The notes beneath the pieces were generated by a model. That model saw nothing but the letters and a program-made list of their open reading frames with translations, did no database searches and was not told where the DNA came from. Below are positions 24,201 through 32,500 of a stretch of 64,000 bases of DNA, one piece after another. Position 1 is the stretch's first letter. Every line of letters starts with the position of its first letter. Source of the stretch: Plotosus lineatus. Taxonomy: Eukaryota; Chordata; Actinopteri; Siluriformes; Plotosidae. The position numbers and the translations under genes were made by a program. The stretch spans positions 12,052,966 to 12,116,965 of the forward strand of contig CM045746.1 of assembly GCA_024760905.1 (NCBI GenBank), written 5' to 3'.

Positions 24201-25084
24201 AGACCAAAAGATGTCTTTTCTTAATGCACGCTGTCTTTTACTTTCTCAGAGATTCCAGATATAATCAACAGTAAACATCTGAAGACTTTCAGGTGAGAAT
24301 CCTTCACCTGTATATATATTGGTGTGTGAATCATGGTACCGTTCAGAATGATGGGCGTCCTTTCAGAAAAACAATGAGAGGAATCTTTCAAAAGTTGTTC
24401 TCCTAAGAAAGAGTTTTATTTGTTCGACCCTCAGTTAAAAGCTCTCATAGTGTAGAGGTCCCAAATTCCAGTGTTGAAGATTTGCTTTTTTGAATTATCA
24501 AAAGGCAGTTGAGTAGAAATAGTGCTGCTTGTATTAAAATGTTTTGTCTCTGTTAATTCAAGTTGAAAATATTGTTTACTACAGGCTGTATTCATTTTTG
24601 CTGATAATTTTGGAGGATGCTGCATATACAGCTTTCTTGCTCAGGAATATGGAATGAAAATCATAAGCCCGGGGATTGGGGGGGGGGGGGGCACGACTCT
24701 GTAACACAGTGTTTCCCAACCCCTGTTCTGCAGCACATTAGTGTGCCGTGAGAAAGATGAACCAATTTCACTTAGCGTGTAGTAACAGTGGTGTTCTGCT
24801 AGAGGGCAGTATCATTTTTGTTCCGTAGTGTGCCTCGTGATTTTTCTAATGTAAAAGGTGTGCTTTGGCCCAAAAAGGTTAGGAAACACTGCTGTAACAT
24901 TATCTGAACTTTTGGTTTTAACAGAGAGTGGGATGGGGACCTGAAGAAGCTTCCCAATATCAAGATGCGCAAGGTTTCAGCGAAAGGCCGGGAGAAACAA
25001 CTCACTGCAGCACAGGAAGCACATGCTGAAGATGAGGATGAGGAGTTTCAGGACTCTGATATAGATCTTTTGGAGGAGAAATGA
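11987..25084 (+). CDS. tma16: Translation machinery-associated protein 16 homologue
   Basis: Coding exons 12100-12209, 18726-18763, 21754-21838, 24023-24171, 24250-24292 and 24925-25084 join in phase; a probable start exon supplies ATG at 11987-11989. The total is 195 residues; human TMA16 is about 203. The family binds nascent 60S pre-ribosomal particles in the nucleus and nucleolus. Conserved segments are [20 protein letters not shown] at the N-terminus, [20 protein letters not shown] and [20 protein letters not shown] in the middle, and [14 protein letters not shown] and [10 protein letters not shown] towards the C-terminus. The tail is acidic ([10 protein letters not shown]). The intron between the 110-bp and 38-bp exons is 6.5 kb and full of repeats. 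All internal junctions use GT-AG except the proposed first intron. Identity is secure; the first exon is less so. Confidence 0.93.
12100..12209 (+). CDS. tma16: tma16 exon with basic N-terminus
   Basis: Encodes the Lys/Arg-rich N-terminus through AIKQDRKE. Acceptor 'ttgtgttactacag', donor gtcagt after two bases of a Lys codon. Confidence 0.93.
13179..13880 (+). mobile_element. RTE LINE, 5'-truncated copy
   Basis: Encodes the region after the reverse transcriptase: [40 protein letters not shown] and a C-terminal CGDP-like end, with at least one frame break near 13440. It ends 'aaaagccgaaaggaaaagaa'. It is flanked by the duplicated target TACGTCAGTCAGRGGGG (13162-13178 and 13882-13898), which lies inside the Tigger1-like MITE. 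Confidence 0.85.
13938..13958. repeat. Run of 21 G
   Basis: Uninterrupted G21 inside the right part of the Tigger1-like MITE. The other copies of the family have only 3-9 G here. Confidence 0.9.
14003..15360. other. Intronic DNA, nothing recognised
   Basis: AT-rich DNA in the large tma16 intron. No coding pattern, clear repeat ends or RNA gene seen. Short poly-T runs occur near 15090. Confidence 0.5.
15363..16001. mobile_element. Possible DNA element with weak inverted ends
   Basis: Left 'gggatgttattgacaatc' resembles the inverted right end 'cgggtgtcattgaaaacc'. Cryptic 'atatcgatat' blocks stand inside both ends. There is no coding capacity. Confidence 0.35.
16049..16181 (-). pseudogene. 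Zinc-finger plus AT-hook-like remnant
   Basis: Minus-strand frame reads [20 protein letters not shown], then QLLKH, an in-frame [20 protein letters not shown] and a stop. The C-x2-C-x12-H-x5-H spacing fits one C2H2 finger, and KRGRPK is AT-hook-like. The stop codon inside the finger means it is not functional as read. It may be part of a dead transposase; the origin is unknown. Confidence 0.35.
17084..17385. mobile_element. hAT-type MITE with perfect 8-bp duplication
   Basis: Ends CAGTGGTCGCCAACCTTTTT and, on the right, 'ggttggggacccctg'. The 8-base target CTTTAGCG is repeated exactly at 17076-17083 and 17386-17393, as hAT transposases produce. 302 bases, no transposase. The end sequence resembles Charlie-type elements of other vertebrates. 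Confidence 0.9.
17501..18319 (-). mobile_element. Tigger-type nonautonomous element, copy 1
   Basis: Ends CAGTGATACCTCAGCTCACG and CAGTAAAACCTCCGCTGACG (read from the right), bordered by TA on both sides. On the minus strand from about 18054 it encodes [20 protein letters not shown] and [19 protein letters not shown], the psq-type DNA-binding part of a Tigger transposase, and then ends. A purine-rich GGGA tract lies at 17795-17868. The second copy is at 31041-31820. Confidence 0.85.
18726..18763 (+). CDS. tma16: tma16 38-bp microexon
   Basis: Encodes [13 protein letters not shown]. It completes the Lys codon of the previous exon and leaves one base. Acceptor 'ctgtttttcag', donor gtaagt. Confidence 0.9.
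18816..19561. mobile_element. TA-type MITE with 'cctcaccttacgaaa' ends
   Basis: The right end read inward is CAGTGGCACCTCACCTTACG and the left end is a decayed match. TA follows the right end. The interior includes 'ccttctgcttcaatatcat', which recurs at 38230. It lies just downstream of the tma16 microexon. Confidence 0.75.
19680..20139 (+). mobile_element. Tigger1-like MITE, compact copy
   Basis: Starts CAGTGATCCCTCGTTACTTT and ends 'agtgagggatacctg'. An internal (TG)n run lies at 19889-19923. 460 bases with no insertion, so it shows the basic layout of the family. Confidence 0.85.
20294..21687 (-). mobile_element. Tigger1-like MITE interrupted by another MITE
   Basis: Reversed copy: left CAGGGATTCCTCACTTTCTA, right 'gtagcgagggatccctg', TA at both borders. 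It is split at 20485-21394 by a second element. Confidence 0.85.
20485..21394. mobile_element. Nested MITE with CAGACGCTCCCCGATTTACG ends
   Basis: The right end read inward is CAGACGCTTCTTGACTTACG. TA is duplicated at 20483-20484 and 21395-21396. Inside are a (TA)n(CA)n tract (21200-21287) and a minus-strand cysteine-rich remnant ([20 protein letters not shown], near 20850). The remnant recalls the C-terminal zinc-binding domain of piggyBac-like transposases, but this is a weak reading. Confidence 0.8.
21754..21838 (+). CDS. tma16: tma16 exon EKLLWF...CEIIE
   Basis: 85 bases, phase 1 in and phase 2 out. The first codon across the junction reads Arg, where I recall Gly in the human protein. 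Acceptor 'ttcaatccgcag', donor gtgagg. Confidence 0.93.
22480..22930. repeat. Direct repeat of about 75 bases, 370 bases apart
   Basis: Units 22480-22560 and 22850-22930 share 'ggcatgtgattca', 'atttagcc' and 'gagagcttttgttt', with scattered differences. They lie in a tma16 intron. On the minus strand the first unit abuts an acidic open frame ([13 protein letters not shown] near 22400) that I cannot assign. Confidence 0.5.
24023..24171 (+). CDS. tma16: tma16 exon YLHRF...GSGF
   Basis: 149 bases encoding the most conserved block, including [20 protein letters not shown]. Donor gtgggt follows 24171. Confidence 0.94.
24250..24292 (+). CDS. tma16: tma16 exon [14 protein letters not shown]
   Basis: 43 bases between a 'tactttctcag' acceptor and a gtgaga donor, 78 bases downstream of the previous exon. 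Confidence 0.94.
24707..24891. mobile_element. Short hAT-type MITE in a tma16 intron
   Basis: Ends CAGTGTTTCCCAACC and 'ggttaggaaacactg'. The 8-base target CTGTAACA is duplicated exactly at 24699-24706 and 24892-24899. 185 bases. It ends 33 bases before the last tma16 exon. Confidence 0.9.
24925..25084 (+). CDS. tma16: tma16 last exon, acidic tail
   Basis: Encodes [20 protein letters not shown], then a Glu/Asp-rich tail and TGA at 25082-25084. No AATAAA stands close downstream; an ATTAAA at 25256-25261 is the nearest candidate poly(A) signal. Confidence 0.94.
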
Positions 25085-25121
25085 TGCAAAACTACACAGT
25101 GGACTAAAATGCACTGTGGAT

Positions 25122-25126
<5 letters not shown>

Positions 25127-25189
<63 letters not shown>

Positions 25190-25190
25190 T
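25127..25190. repeat. (TG)n microsatellite in the tma16 3' region
   Basis: About 32 uninterrupted TG units beginning 40 bases after the tma16 stop codon, probably inside the 3' UTR. Confidence 0.95.
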
Positions 25191-25261
25191 ATAAAAAGTA
25201 TGTACCTAATGGGAACTGCACAATCTTACTGGTTTACTATCCCAGAATAATTATTATTAAA

Positions 25262-25590
25262 TCTTCTTCTTTTCCTTTCGGCTGTTCCCTTTTTTTTTTC
25301 AGGGGTCGCCACAGCGAATCATCGCATAGGTTTTTATGTTGGATGTCCTTCCTGACACAATCATTTCGCAAGGGACAGAAACACGCTGACGGCTTTGCAG
25401 CTACTCTTTACGAAAGTCAGCAGTGGTTCTTTTACATGAACCTCTCACCATAGACAGTGAGAGACATGACCCGCCTTTGATAACCCAGTTAGCTGCACTG
25501 GGGGGGGACAGTGACAACCTTGTGGAGAGTGGGACTCGAACCCCCACCCATTGGATCAGCGATCCGGCGCCTTATACCACTGAAAAAGAC
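25262..25590 (-). repeat. SINE family A with RTE-type tail
   Basis: On the minus strand: tRNA-like head near 25580, body ('ttatcaaaggcgggtcatgt'), then 'gtgtttctgtcccttgcg' instead of the type 1 tail. It ends in 'attcgctgtggcgacccctg' and 'gaaaggaaaagaagaaga'. That final block is the 3' end of the RTE LINE found at 48.4 and 56.1 kb. Confidence 0.85.
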
Positions 25591-25827
25591 GACATACATA
25601 TGCGCACGCACGCAAATGTGTGCACACACACACAGATGGAAAAATGTCCAGGTTTTGCATATTTGGCCTTGCTTTTGTGACATTTTTTATAACTTATTCC
25701 CCCTATTCTTTCTTAATTTCTTTATTTTTTTTAATTCAATGAATATTTATTATTATTATTATTATTTTAAAAACCACAATATGCACTGAAGCCACATTAA
25801 TTGAAGCGTGAAGTAGTGAGGGATCCC
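25580..25827 (-). mobile_element. Tigger1-like MITE fragment
   Basis: Reversed right half only: 'tatttggccttgcttttgtg', 'ttccccctattctttcttaa', 'gcactgaagccaca' and the end 'gtagtgagggatccctg'. Confidence 0.75.
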
Positions 25828-25833
25828 TGTGTG

Positions 25834-25834
25834 T

Positions 25835-25925
<91 letters not shown>

Positions 25926-25927
25926 TA
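25834..25927. repeat. (TG)n(TA)n microsatellite
   Basis: Compound tract that ends in the TA used as target by the Tc1-like element that follows. Confidence 0.95.
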
Positions 25928-27499
25928 CTAGTCCTTCTAAAAAAATTAGCATATTGTGATAAAGTTTATTATTTTCTGTAATGGACTGATAAAAATTAAA
26001 CTTTCATATATTTTAGATTCATTGCACACCAACTGAAATATTTCAGGTCTTTTATTGTTTTAATGCTGATGATTTTGGCATACAGCTCATGAAAACCCAA
26101 AATTCCTATCTCAAAAAATTAGCATATCATGTTCAGGTAGTCTAAACGAGCTATTAAACTAATCATCTGAATCAACCAATTAACTCTTAAACACCTGCAA
26201 AAGATTCCTGAGGCTTTTAAAAACTCCCAGCCTGGTTCATTACTCAAAACCACAATCATGGGTAAGACTGCCGACCTGACTGCTGTCCAGAAGGACATCA
26301 TTGACACCCTCAAGCAAGATGGTAAGACACAGAAAGAAATCTCTGAGCGAATAGGCTGTTCCCAGAGTGCTCTATCAAGCCACCTCAGTGGGACGTCTGT
26401 GGGAAGGAAAAAGTGTGGCAGAAAACGCTGCACAACCAGAAGAGGTGACCGGACCCTGAGGAAGATTGTGTAGAAGGGCCGATTCCAGACCTTGGAGGAC
26501 CTGTGGAAGCAGTGGACTGAGTTACAGGTGCCGCATTCCCCAGGTCAAGCCACTTTTGAACCAGAAACAGCGGCAGAAGCGCCTGACCTGGGCTACAGAG
26601 AAGCAGCACTGGACTGTTGCTCAGTGGTCCAAAGTACTTTTTTCGGATGAAAGCAAATTTTGCACGTCATTCGGAAATCAAGGTGCCAGAGTCTGGAGGA
26701 AGACTGGGGAGAAGGAAATGTCAAAATGCCTGAAGTCCAGTGTCAAGTACCCACAGTCAGTGATGGTCTGGGGTGCCATGTCAGCTGCTGGTGTTGGTCC
26801 ACTGTGTTTTATCAAGGGCAGGGTCAATGCAGCTCGCTATCAGGAGATTTTGGAGCACTTCATGCTTCCATCTGCTGAAAAGCTTTATGGAGATGAAGAT
26901 TTCATTTTTCAGCACGACCTGGCACCTGCTCACAGTGCCAAAACCACTGCTAAATGGTTTACTGATGACCATGCTATTACTGGGCTCAATTGGCCTGCCA
27001 ACTCTCCTGACCTGAAGCCCATAGAGAATCTGTGGGATATTGTGAAGAGAAAGTTGAGAGACACCAGACCCAACACTGTGGATGAGCTTAAGGCCGCTAT
27101 CGAAGCATCCTGGGCCTCCATAACACCTCAGCAGTGCCACAGGCTGATTGTCCCCATGCCACGCCGCATTGAAGCAGTCATTTCTGCAAAAGGATTCCCG
27201 ACCAAGTATTGAGTGCATAACTGAACATAATTATTTGAAGGTTGACCTTTTTTGTATTAAAAAACACTTTTTTTTTTTTTTTTTTTTGGTCAGATGAAAT
27301 ATGCTAATTTTTTGAGATAGGAATTTTGGGTTTTCATGAGCTGTATGCCAAAATCATCAGTATTAAAACAATAAAAGACCTGAAATATTTCAGTTGGTGT
27401 GCAATGAATCTAAAATATATGAAAGTTTATTTTTTCTCAGTACATTACAGAAAATAATGAACTTCATCACAATATGCTAATTTTTTTGAGAAGGACCAG
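25928..27499 (+). mobile_element. Tc1/mariner element, full length but dead
   Basis: 1572 bases with long terminal inverted repeats of about 200 bases. Outer ends are CTAGTCCTTCTAAAA and, read from the right, CTGGTCCTTCTCAAAA. TA borders both sides (25926-25927, 27500-27501). Each repeat holds an outer and an inner copy of 'aaaattagcatat', the IR/DR arrangement of many Tc1 elements. Promoter-like AT-rich DNA precedes the transposase. Confidence 0.95.
26258..27212 (+). pseudogene. Tc1-like transposase, disabled
   Basis: Starts MGKTADLTAVQKDIIDTLKQ with a helix-turn-helix (KTQKEISERIGCSQSALSSH). A TAG at 26471-26473 interrupts it after TLRKIV. About 50 bases appear to be missing near 26518, judged from the family pattern, which shifts the frame. 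The catalytic part from about 26520 is open: Asp in LFSDESKF, Asp in FQHDLAPAHS and Glu in SPDLKPIENLW. The last two are 34 residues apart, the DD34E layout. Ends KGFPTKY. Confidence 0.93.
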
Positions 27500-27502
27500 T
27501 AG

Positions 27503-27504
<2 letters not shown>

Positions 27505-27554
<50 letters not shown>

Positions 27555-27600
27555 GTATATATGTGTATATACACACACACACATACATACATACATACAT
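27505..27600. repeat. (TG)n / (TA)n / (CA)n / (CATA)n compound microsatellite
   Basis: Simple-sequence tract between the Tc1 element and the LINE copy. Confidence 0.95.
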
Positions 27601-27601
27601 A

Positions 27602-27996
27602 ATGCAGCCGTGGGGGGGGCACAAACCAGTGTCTCTCCCTCACGCCGGTCCCAAACCCGGATAAATGCAGAGGGTTGCGTCAGGAAGGGCATCCAGCGTA
27701 AAACAAATACCAAAAAAAAAAAATGCGAGTCACAACAAACAATGTCATACCATTAGATTGAGATGGTTTGGACATGTACAGAGGAGGGATAGTGAGTATA
27801 TTGGTCATAGGATGCTGAGAGTGGAACTACCAGGCAGAAGGCCTAGAGGAAGACCAAAGAGACGATTAATGGATGTGGTGAAGGAGGACATGAAGGTCGT
27901 TGGTGTCAGAGAAGAAGATGCAGAGGACAGGGTGAGATGGCGGCAGATGATTCGCTGTGGCGACCCCTGAAGAGAAAAGCCGAAAGGAAAAGAAGA

Positions 27997-28000
<4 letters not shown>
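27602..28000 (+). mobile_element. RTE LINE, internally deleted copy
   Basis: The first 150 bases match the 5' end of the long copies ('gcagccgtg', 'ccagtgtctctccctcacgc', 'cagagggttgcgtcaggaag'). Near 27755 it jumps directly to the 3' coding end ([20 protein letters not shown] to IRCGDP) and the 3' tail. About 2.7 kb is missing, yet a single open frame runs from 27665 to 27970. Confidence 0.85.
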
Positions 28001-28029
<29 letters not shown>

Positions 28030-28160
28030 CATAATAGTTTAACATTAATAATTAATAGAAATACAAAGATTGTGGGGGTTTTTAATTGGTTGAGCTTAAT
28101 TGTTATGTATGATAAGGCTGGATAAAACATTTCCATGTTTCTCATGTTTGCAGCAAATCA

Positions 28161-28162
<2 letters not shown>

Positions 28163-28194
<32 letters not shown>
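28163..28194. repeat. (ATT)n microsatellite
   Basis: About ten ATT units. Confidence 0.9.
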
Positions 28195-28442
28195 TCCAGA
28201 AAGCCAGGCTTAAAACCTTGGAAAACACCTCAGACAATATAAAGCCAACCAGTTGATTTGAGGTCAGATGCTGAGAGTGTGGTGGTGAGAATGGTTTGGT
28301 TCTGTTTGGAATAGTTTGATGTTTGGAATTTCACGGCTGCTGTTCTATCGACAGTTGTTCAGAGTTTGAGTTTATTACATGATAAATGTACAGTACAAGT
28401 AAAAGACCGCTCATCCAGGGCGGATTGTTTTGCTTCAGTCAC

Positions 28443-28452
28443 TTTATTTATT
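28443..28452 (-). terminator. marchf1: Candidate marchf1 polyadenylation signals
   Basis: Two overlapping AATAAA hexamers on the minus strand, about 850 bases past the marchf1 stop codon. No nearer canonical signal was noticed. Confidence 0.4.
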
Positions 28453-28849
28453 TAGCTTTTGGGCCTCAGCAGTCGCCTCAGTTTCTCTAATAAGTGCAGC
28501 ATTTAACTTTAATTTGGGAAGACTAGAAAGCACCAGTTGAGGCTTTTTTGACTTCGGGGATCCAAAATAAAATAGTTAAAGTCAGACACCATTAAAGAAC
28601 TGTGGTGTCATGTACTGTAGACATCCTGCCCATTCTTCACAACACGCATTGTACACATTTAAAAAAGAAAAGAAAGAAAGAAGTGCATCACTGAGGATTA
28701 CAGTGGACACAAAGTGTTCATTGTTTTTGGTGTGATCATAGTTAATAAAATCATATCTAGCATATAAGATGTGCACATGAGGAACCAGCCACTGATGTTT
28801 CCTCCGATTCCTAATGAAGACGAATCTGTTTAGTATTTGTTCACAGTGG

Positions 28850-29065
28850 GCTAGAGGTGGCCTGGTGGTAAGGTGCTGGATTACTGATCCCAAGGTTGGG
28901 GATTCAAGCCTCACTATCACTGGGTTGTCACACAGACACACACACACACACACACCCCAGTGCAGCTAACTGTGTAATCAAAAGCTAGTCATGTCTCCCA
29001 CTGTCTGTGGTGAGACGTTCATGCTGGGTGTCCTCTGCCCTCCCCCAGAGTTGGCCGAGAGCCTC
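28850..29065 (+). repeat. SINE family A copy
   Basis: Head with 'ggcctggtggtaaggtgctg' and box B-like 'gggattcaagcctc', a short (CA)n inside, then the body and a type 1 tail that is decayed. Confidence 0.75.
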
Positions 29066-29296
29066 CCCCTGCCCCCAATTAGAATTAAGAGCTTCAGAAT
29101 GAATTATGAATGGATTTGTTCACACTACATATTTTTACCATTCTAAATGTCTATGGATGTCTATGGATCTTCTCCATACTTCTGGTCAATTTTTGAGCAT
29201 CTCCACTTTATTCCGGTTAAATTAAAATCTCTCTTCCAGGTCAGAAAATAAATTCTCGGTGTGACAACACAACTGAACATATTCACAATACAAATA

Positions 29297-29571
29297 TCAA
29301 ACTGGCTCCACCTCTGCACTTCCTCCTGTTGCATGACAAGGAATATTAGTTTGGGTTTGGTGGATGGGAAGAAGGTGAAGGGGCGGGGCTTTATCCATTC
29401 CACTGCTCACTGAATCTGGGCAGTTGTGCACAAAAATGATGCGGTTGAAGGCCTTCAGACGTCTCCACAGGTTCAGGTAAACCTTGCACTGAATGTACAT
29501 GAAGATGAGGCCTGCAACTACACTGAGGGCTACAGTACCAAGCTTGGTCCAGAACAGCAACTCCAGTGGGC
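29297..29571 (-). CDS. marchf1: marchf1 last exon
   Basis: Second membrane segment, the conserved [18 protein letters not shown] and a Pro/Gln-rich cytoplasmic tail; TGA at 29297-29299. A 3.6-kb repeat-filled intron separates it from the previous exon. Confidence 0.94.
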
Positions 29572-32500
29572 CTGCAACATCAACAAGAGACAGCTGCAGC
29601 ATTGCAACACCACTATACTAAGGTATTACCGGATCGAGGGTCATGCTGCTACAGGAAAGTAATCAACAATTACTAGGTGCTTTGATGTATGAATTTAATG
29701 TTACACTAGATTTCAGCATTTTTACTTTCCCATCTAAACATCTTATATACAAGTTTACTATGCCAGCAATTAGATGCTTTTCTTTGTGTTTGCAATGCAT
29801 GTTTAAACTTGTAATATGTTTGGTTTTTTTTTTTGTTTTTTTTTGGGTGGAATTCTGGGGGGCATGGTGGAATAGTTTTGGCCAAACCTTCTCACTGCAA
29901 GTAGTTCTTGGGTTCAAGTCCCGGGCTTGATGAGATTGCTTCTATGTTCTCCCCATGCTTGTGCGAGTTTTCTCCAAGAATTCTGGTTCTCCGCCCCCCC
30001 CGTACAAGGACATGCACATTTATACTAACTGGCTGTTCCAAATTGTCCCTGACTGTGAGTAGTTGAGTGCGTGTGTTGTCCTTGCAATAGCCCATTGAGC
30101 TGGTCAGGGTGTACTCTGCCTTCGCCCAGGGTCGGCTATAATAGGCTCAATCCTCCCTGCAGCCCAAGATAAAGGATTAAGTGGTTCAGCAAATGAATGA
30201 TTGGAAATTCTTTGAGTATTATCCTTCAGTTATATAGACCATCATCCTTACACAGAACAAGAATTTCAATCTTAAAGCCTATACCACTGTCTGAGCTGCT
30301 CTGACACCGAAATGTGCCATTCTATAATTACAGTGATCCCTCGCTACTTCGTGCTTCAGTTTCTGTGGCTTCAGCACATTGCAGGTTTTTCAAAAACATT
30401 CATCTAAAAAAAAAGGAAGATAGAGGAAAAATTAAGCTAAATTCCATAAAACAATGCCAATTATGCAAAACAAAAACCCCAAACAATCCCAAAAAACCCC
30501 AACAAAACTACTTACATTTTTATGAAAGATGCGCATCTGTGTGCACGTGTGTGTATTTATATTTTATTTACATGTTGTGCATTATTTTTGAATGTTTTTT
30601 GTAATAAGCATTTATAGTGTTGAATATGTATTTATTGATATTACCAAATAAAACGTGCGAATCAAATGATTCGCTGTGGCGACTCCTGAGTAAAAGGGGA
30701 AAAAGTCGAAAGGAAGACAGACAGACAGACCGTATCTGACGTAATAAGCGCCCTGCTCCAAGAAGAGCAATATGGACTTATCAGAAAGTGATGATGAGTA
30801 TTTTTCACCTGCTCACTAAAGTCATAGATTTAAAGATGTTCCTGGCCTGGTTCAATGGGCAGGTAAAGTTGACCTTCATGTTGATTGGCTCGATTTTACT
30901 TCCTGGAAAATGTTTAAAGGAACAGCACCCCCAGGGACAGGTAAGGGCTCTTTTTTTTAATTACTGTATGCTGTTTTCTGTTTATTTTCAGCTGTCACTT
31001 AAGTAATTTGGTTGATACCACAAACTGAACAATACAAATACAGTGATACCGAACATAATTGGTTCCCAGAAAGTGTGTGTAAGACGAAAAGTTCGTCTTC
31101 CGAACATTTATTTCCCATAAGAAACCATTAAAATGAGAATAATCCGTTCCCAGGTCCCCATAAAACATAATTTTCTACTAAATAAGCCTTAAAACTACAC
31201 AAAAATATACCTTATTTTATGTATAATAAATGTGCTATTGTATTGTAATTAAAGAAATAAACTGTACTGTATAATAAAGTGGTTTTATTTACCTTTGTGA
31301 TGGTAGTTGATGGCTTGATGGAATGGAGTGGGAGGAGGAGGGAGGGAGGGACTTACTGTTTGGAAGGAGTGTTTGGAAACGCCTACTGTTTGGAAACACC
31401 CTTAGCCACACACGCACCCTTAATAGCTTCCTTGTTCTTAAGGATGGGAGCAATGGTAGACTTAGCGCACTGGTACTGGGACGCTGAGTCACACAAACGC
31501 ACACCTCGCTCGTGTTTTTCAATGATCTCCGCCTGTGGTGGGGTCTTTTCGGTCCCATAATAGCAAAAGTACACTCAGTATGGTCCAAAATGTCTATCAA
31601 ACACAAACCACTTCCGCACTCAAAGAAAGGGGATGATTTAACTGGGACGCCGTGAGCGTGCGTCAGCTTCTCGTGGCCGCCACCGTGGCGCTGTTCGACC
31701 GCGTGGTTTGATTCGTCCGCCGAAAACTAGTTCGTCAGCAGAGACTATATGCTCGCAAATTTAATGTTCTTGAGGCGAAAAGTTCGTGAGCTTAAGCGTT
31801 CGTCAGCGGAGGTTTTACTGTACCAGTAAAACTCTTTTCTTCTTCTTCGTTTCCTTTCACCTTTTCCCTTCAGGGGTCGCCACAGCAAACCATCCGCCTC
31901 CATCTCATCCTATCCTCTGTATCTTCTACTCTTACTCCAACGACCTTCATGTCCTCCTTCACCACATCCATAAATCTTCTCTTTGGTCTTCTTCTCGGCC
32001 TTCTGCCTGGTAGTTCCAACCTCAGCATCCTACTGCCAATATACTCACTATCCCTCCTCTGTACATGTCCAAACCATCTCAATCTAGCCTCTCTGACTTT
32101 GTCTCCAAAACCTCTTACATGTGCTGTCCCTCTGATGTGCTCATTCCTGATCCTATCCATCCTCGTTACTCCCAAAGAGAACCTCAACATTTTCATCTCT
32201 GCTACCTCCAACTCTGCCTCCTGCCTTTTCCCCAGTGCCACTGTTTCTAAACCATACAACATCGCTGGCCTCATCACCGTCCTGTACACTTTTCCTTTCA
32301 TTCTTGCCGATACCTTCCTATCACACATCACACCGGACACTTTTCTCCAACCATTCCAACCTGCCTGCACACGCTTCTTCACCTCTTTTCCACACTCTCC
32401 GTTGCTCTGGATTGTTGAGCCTAAGTACTTAAAATCCTCCACCTTCTTTATCTCTGCTCCCTGTAACCTCACCGTTCCTCTTGGGTCCTTGTCGTTCACA

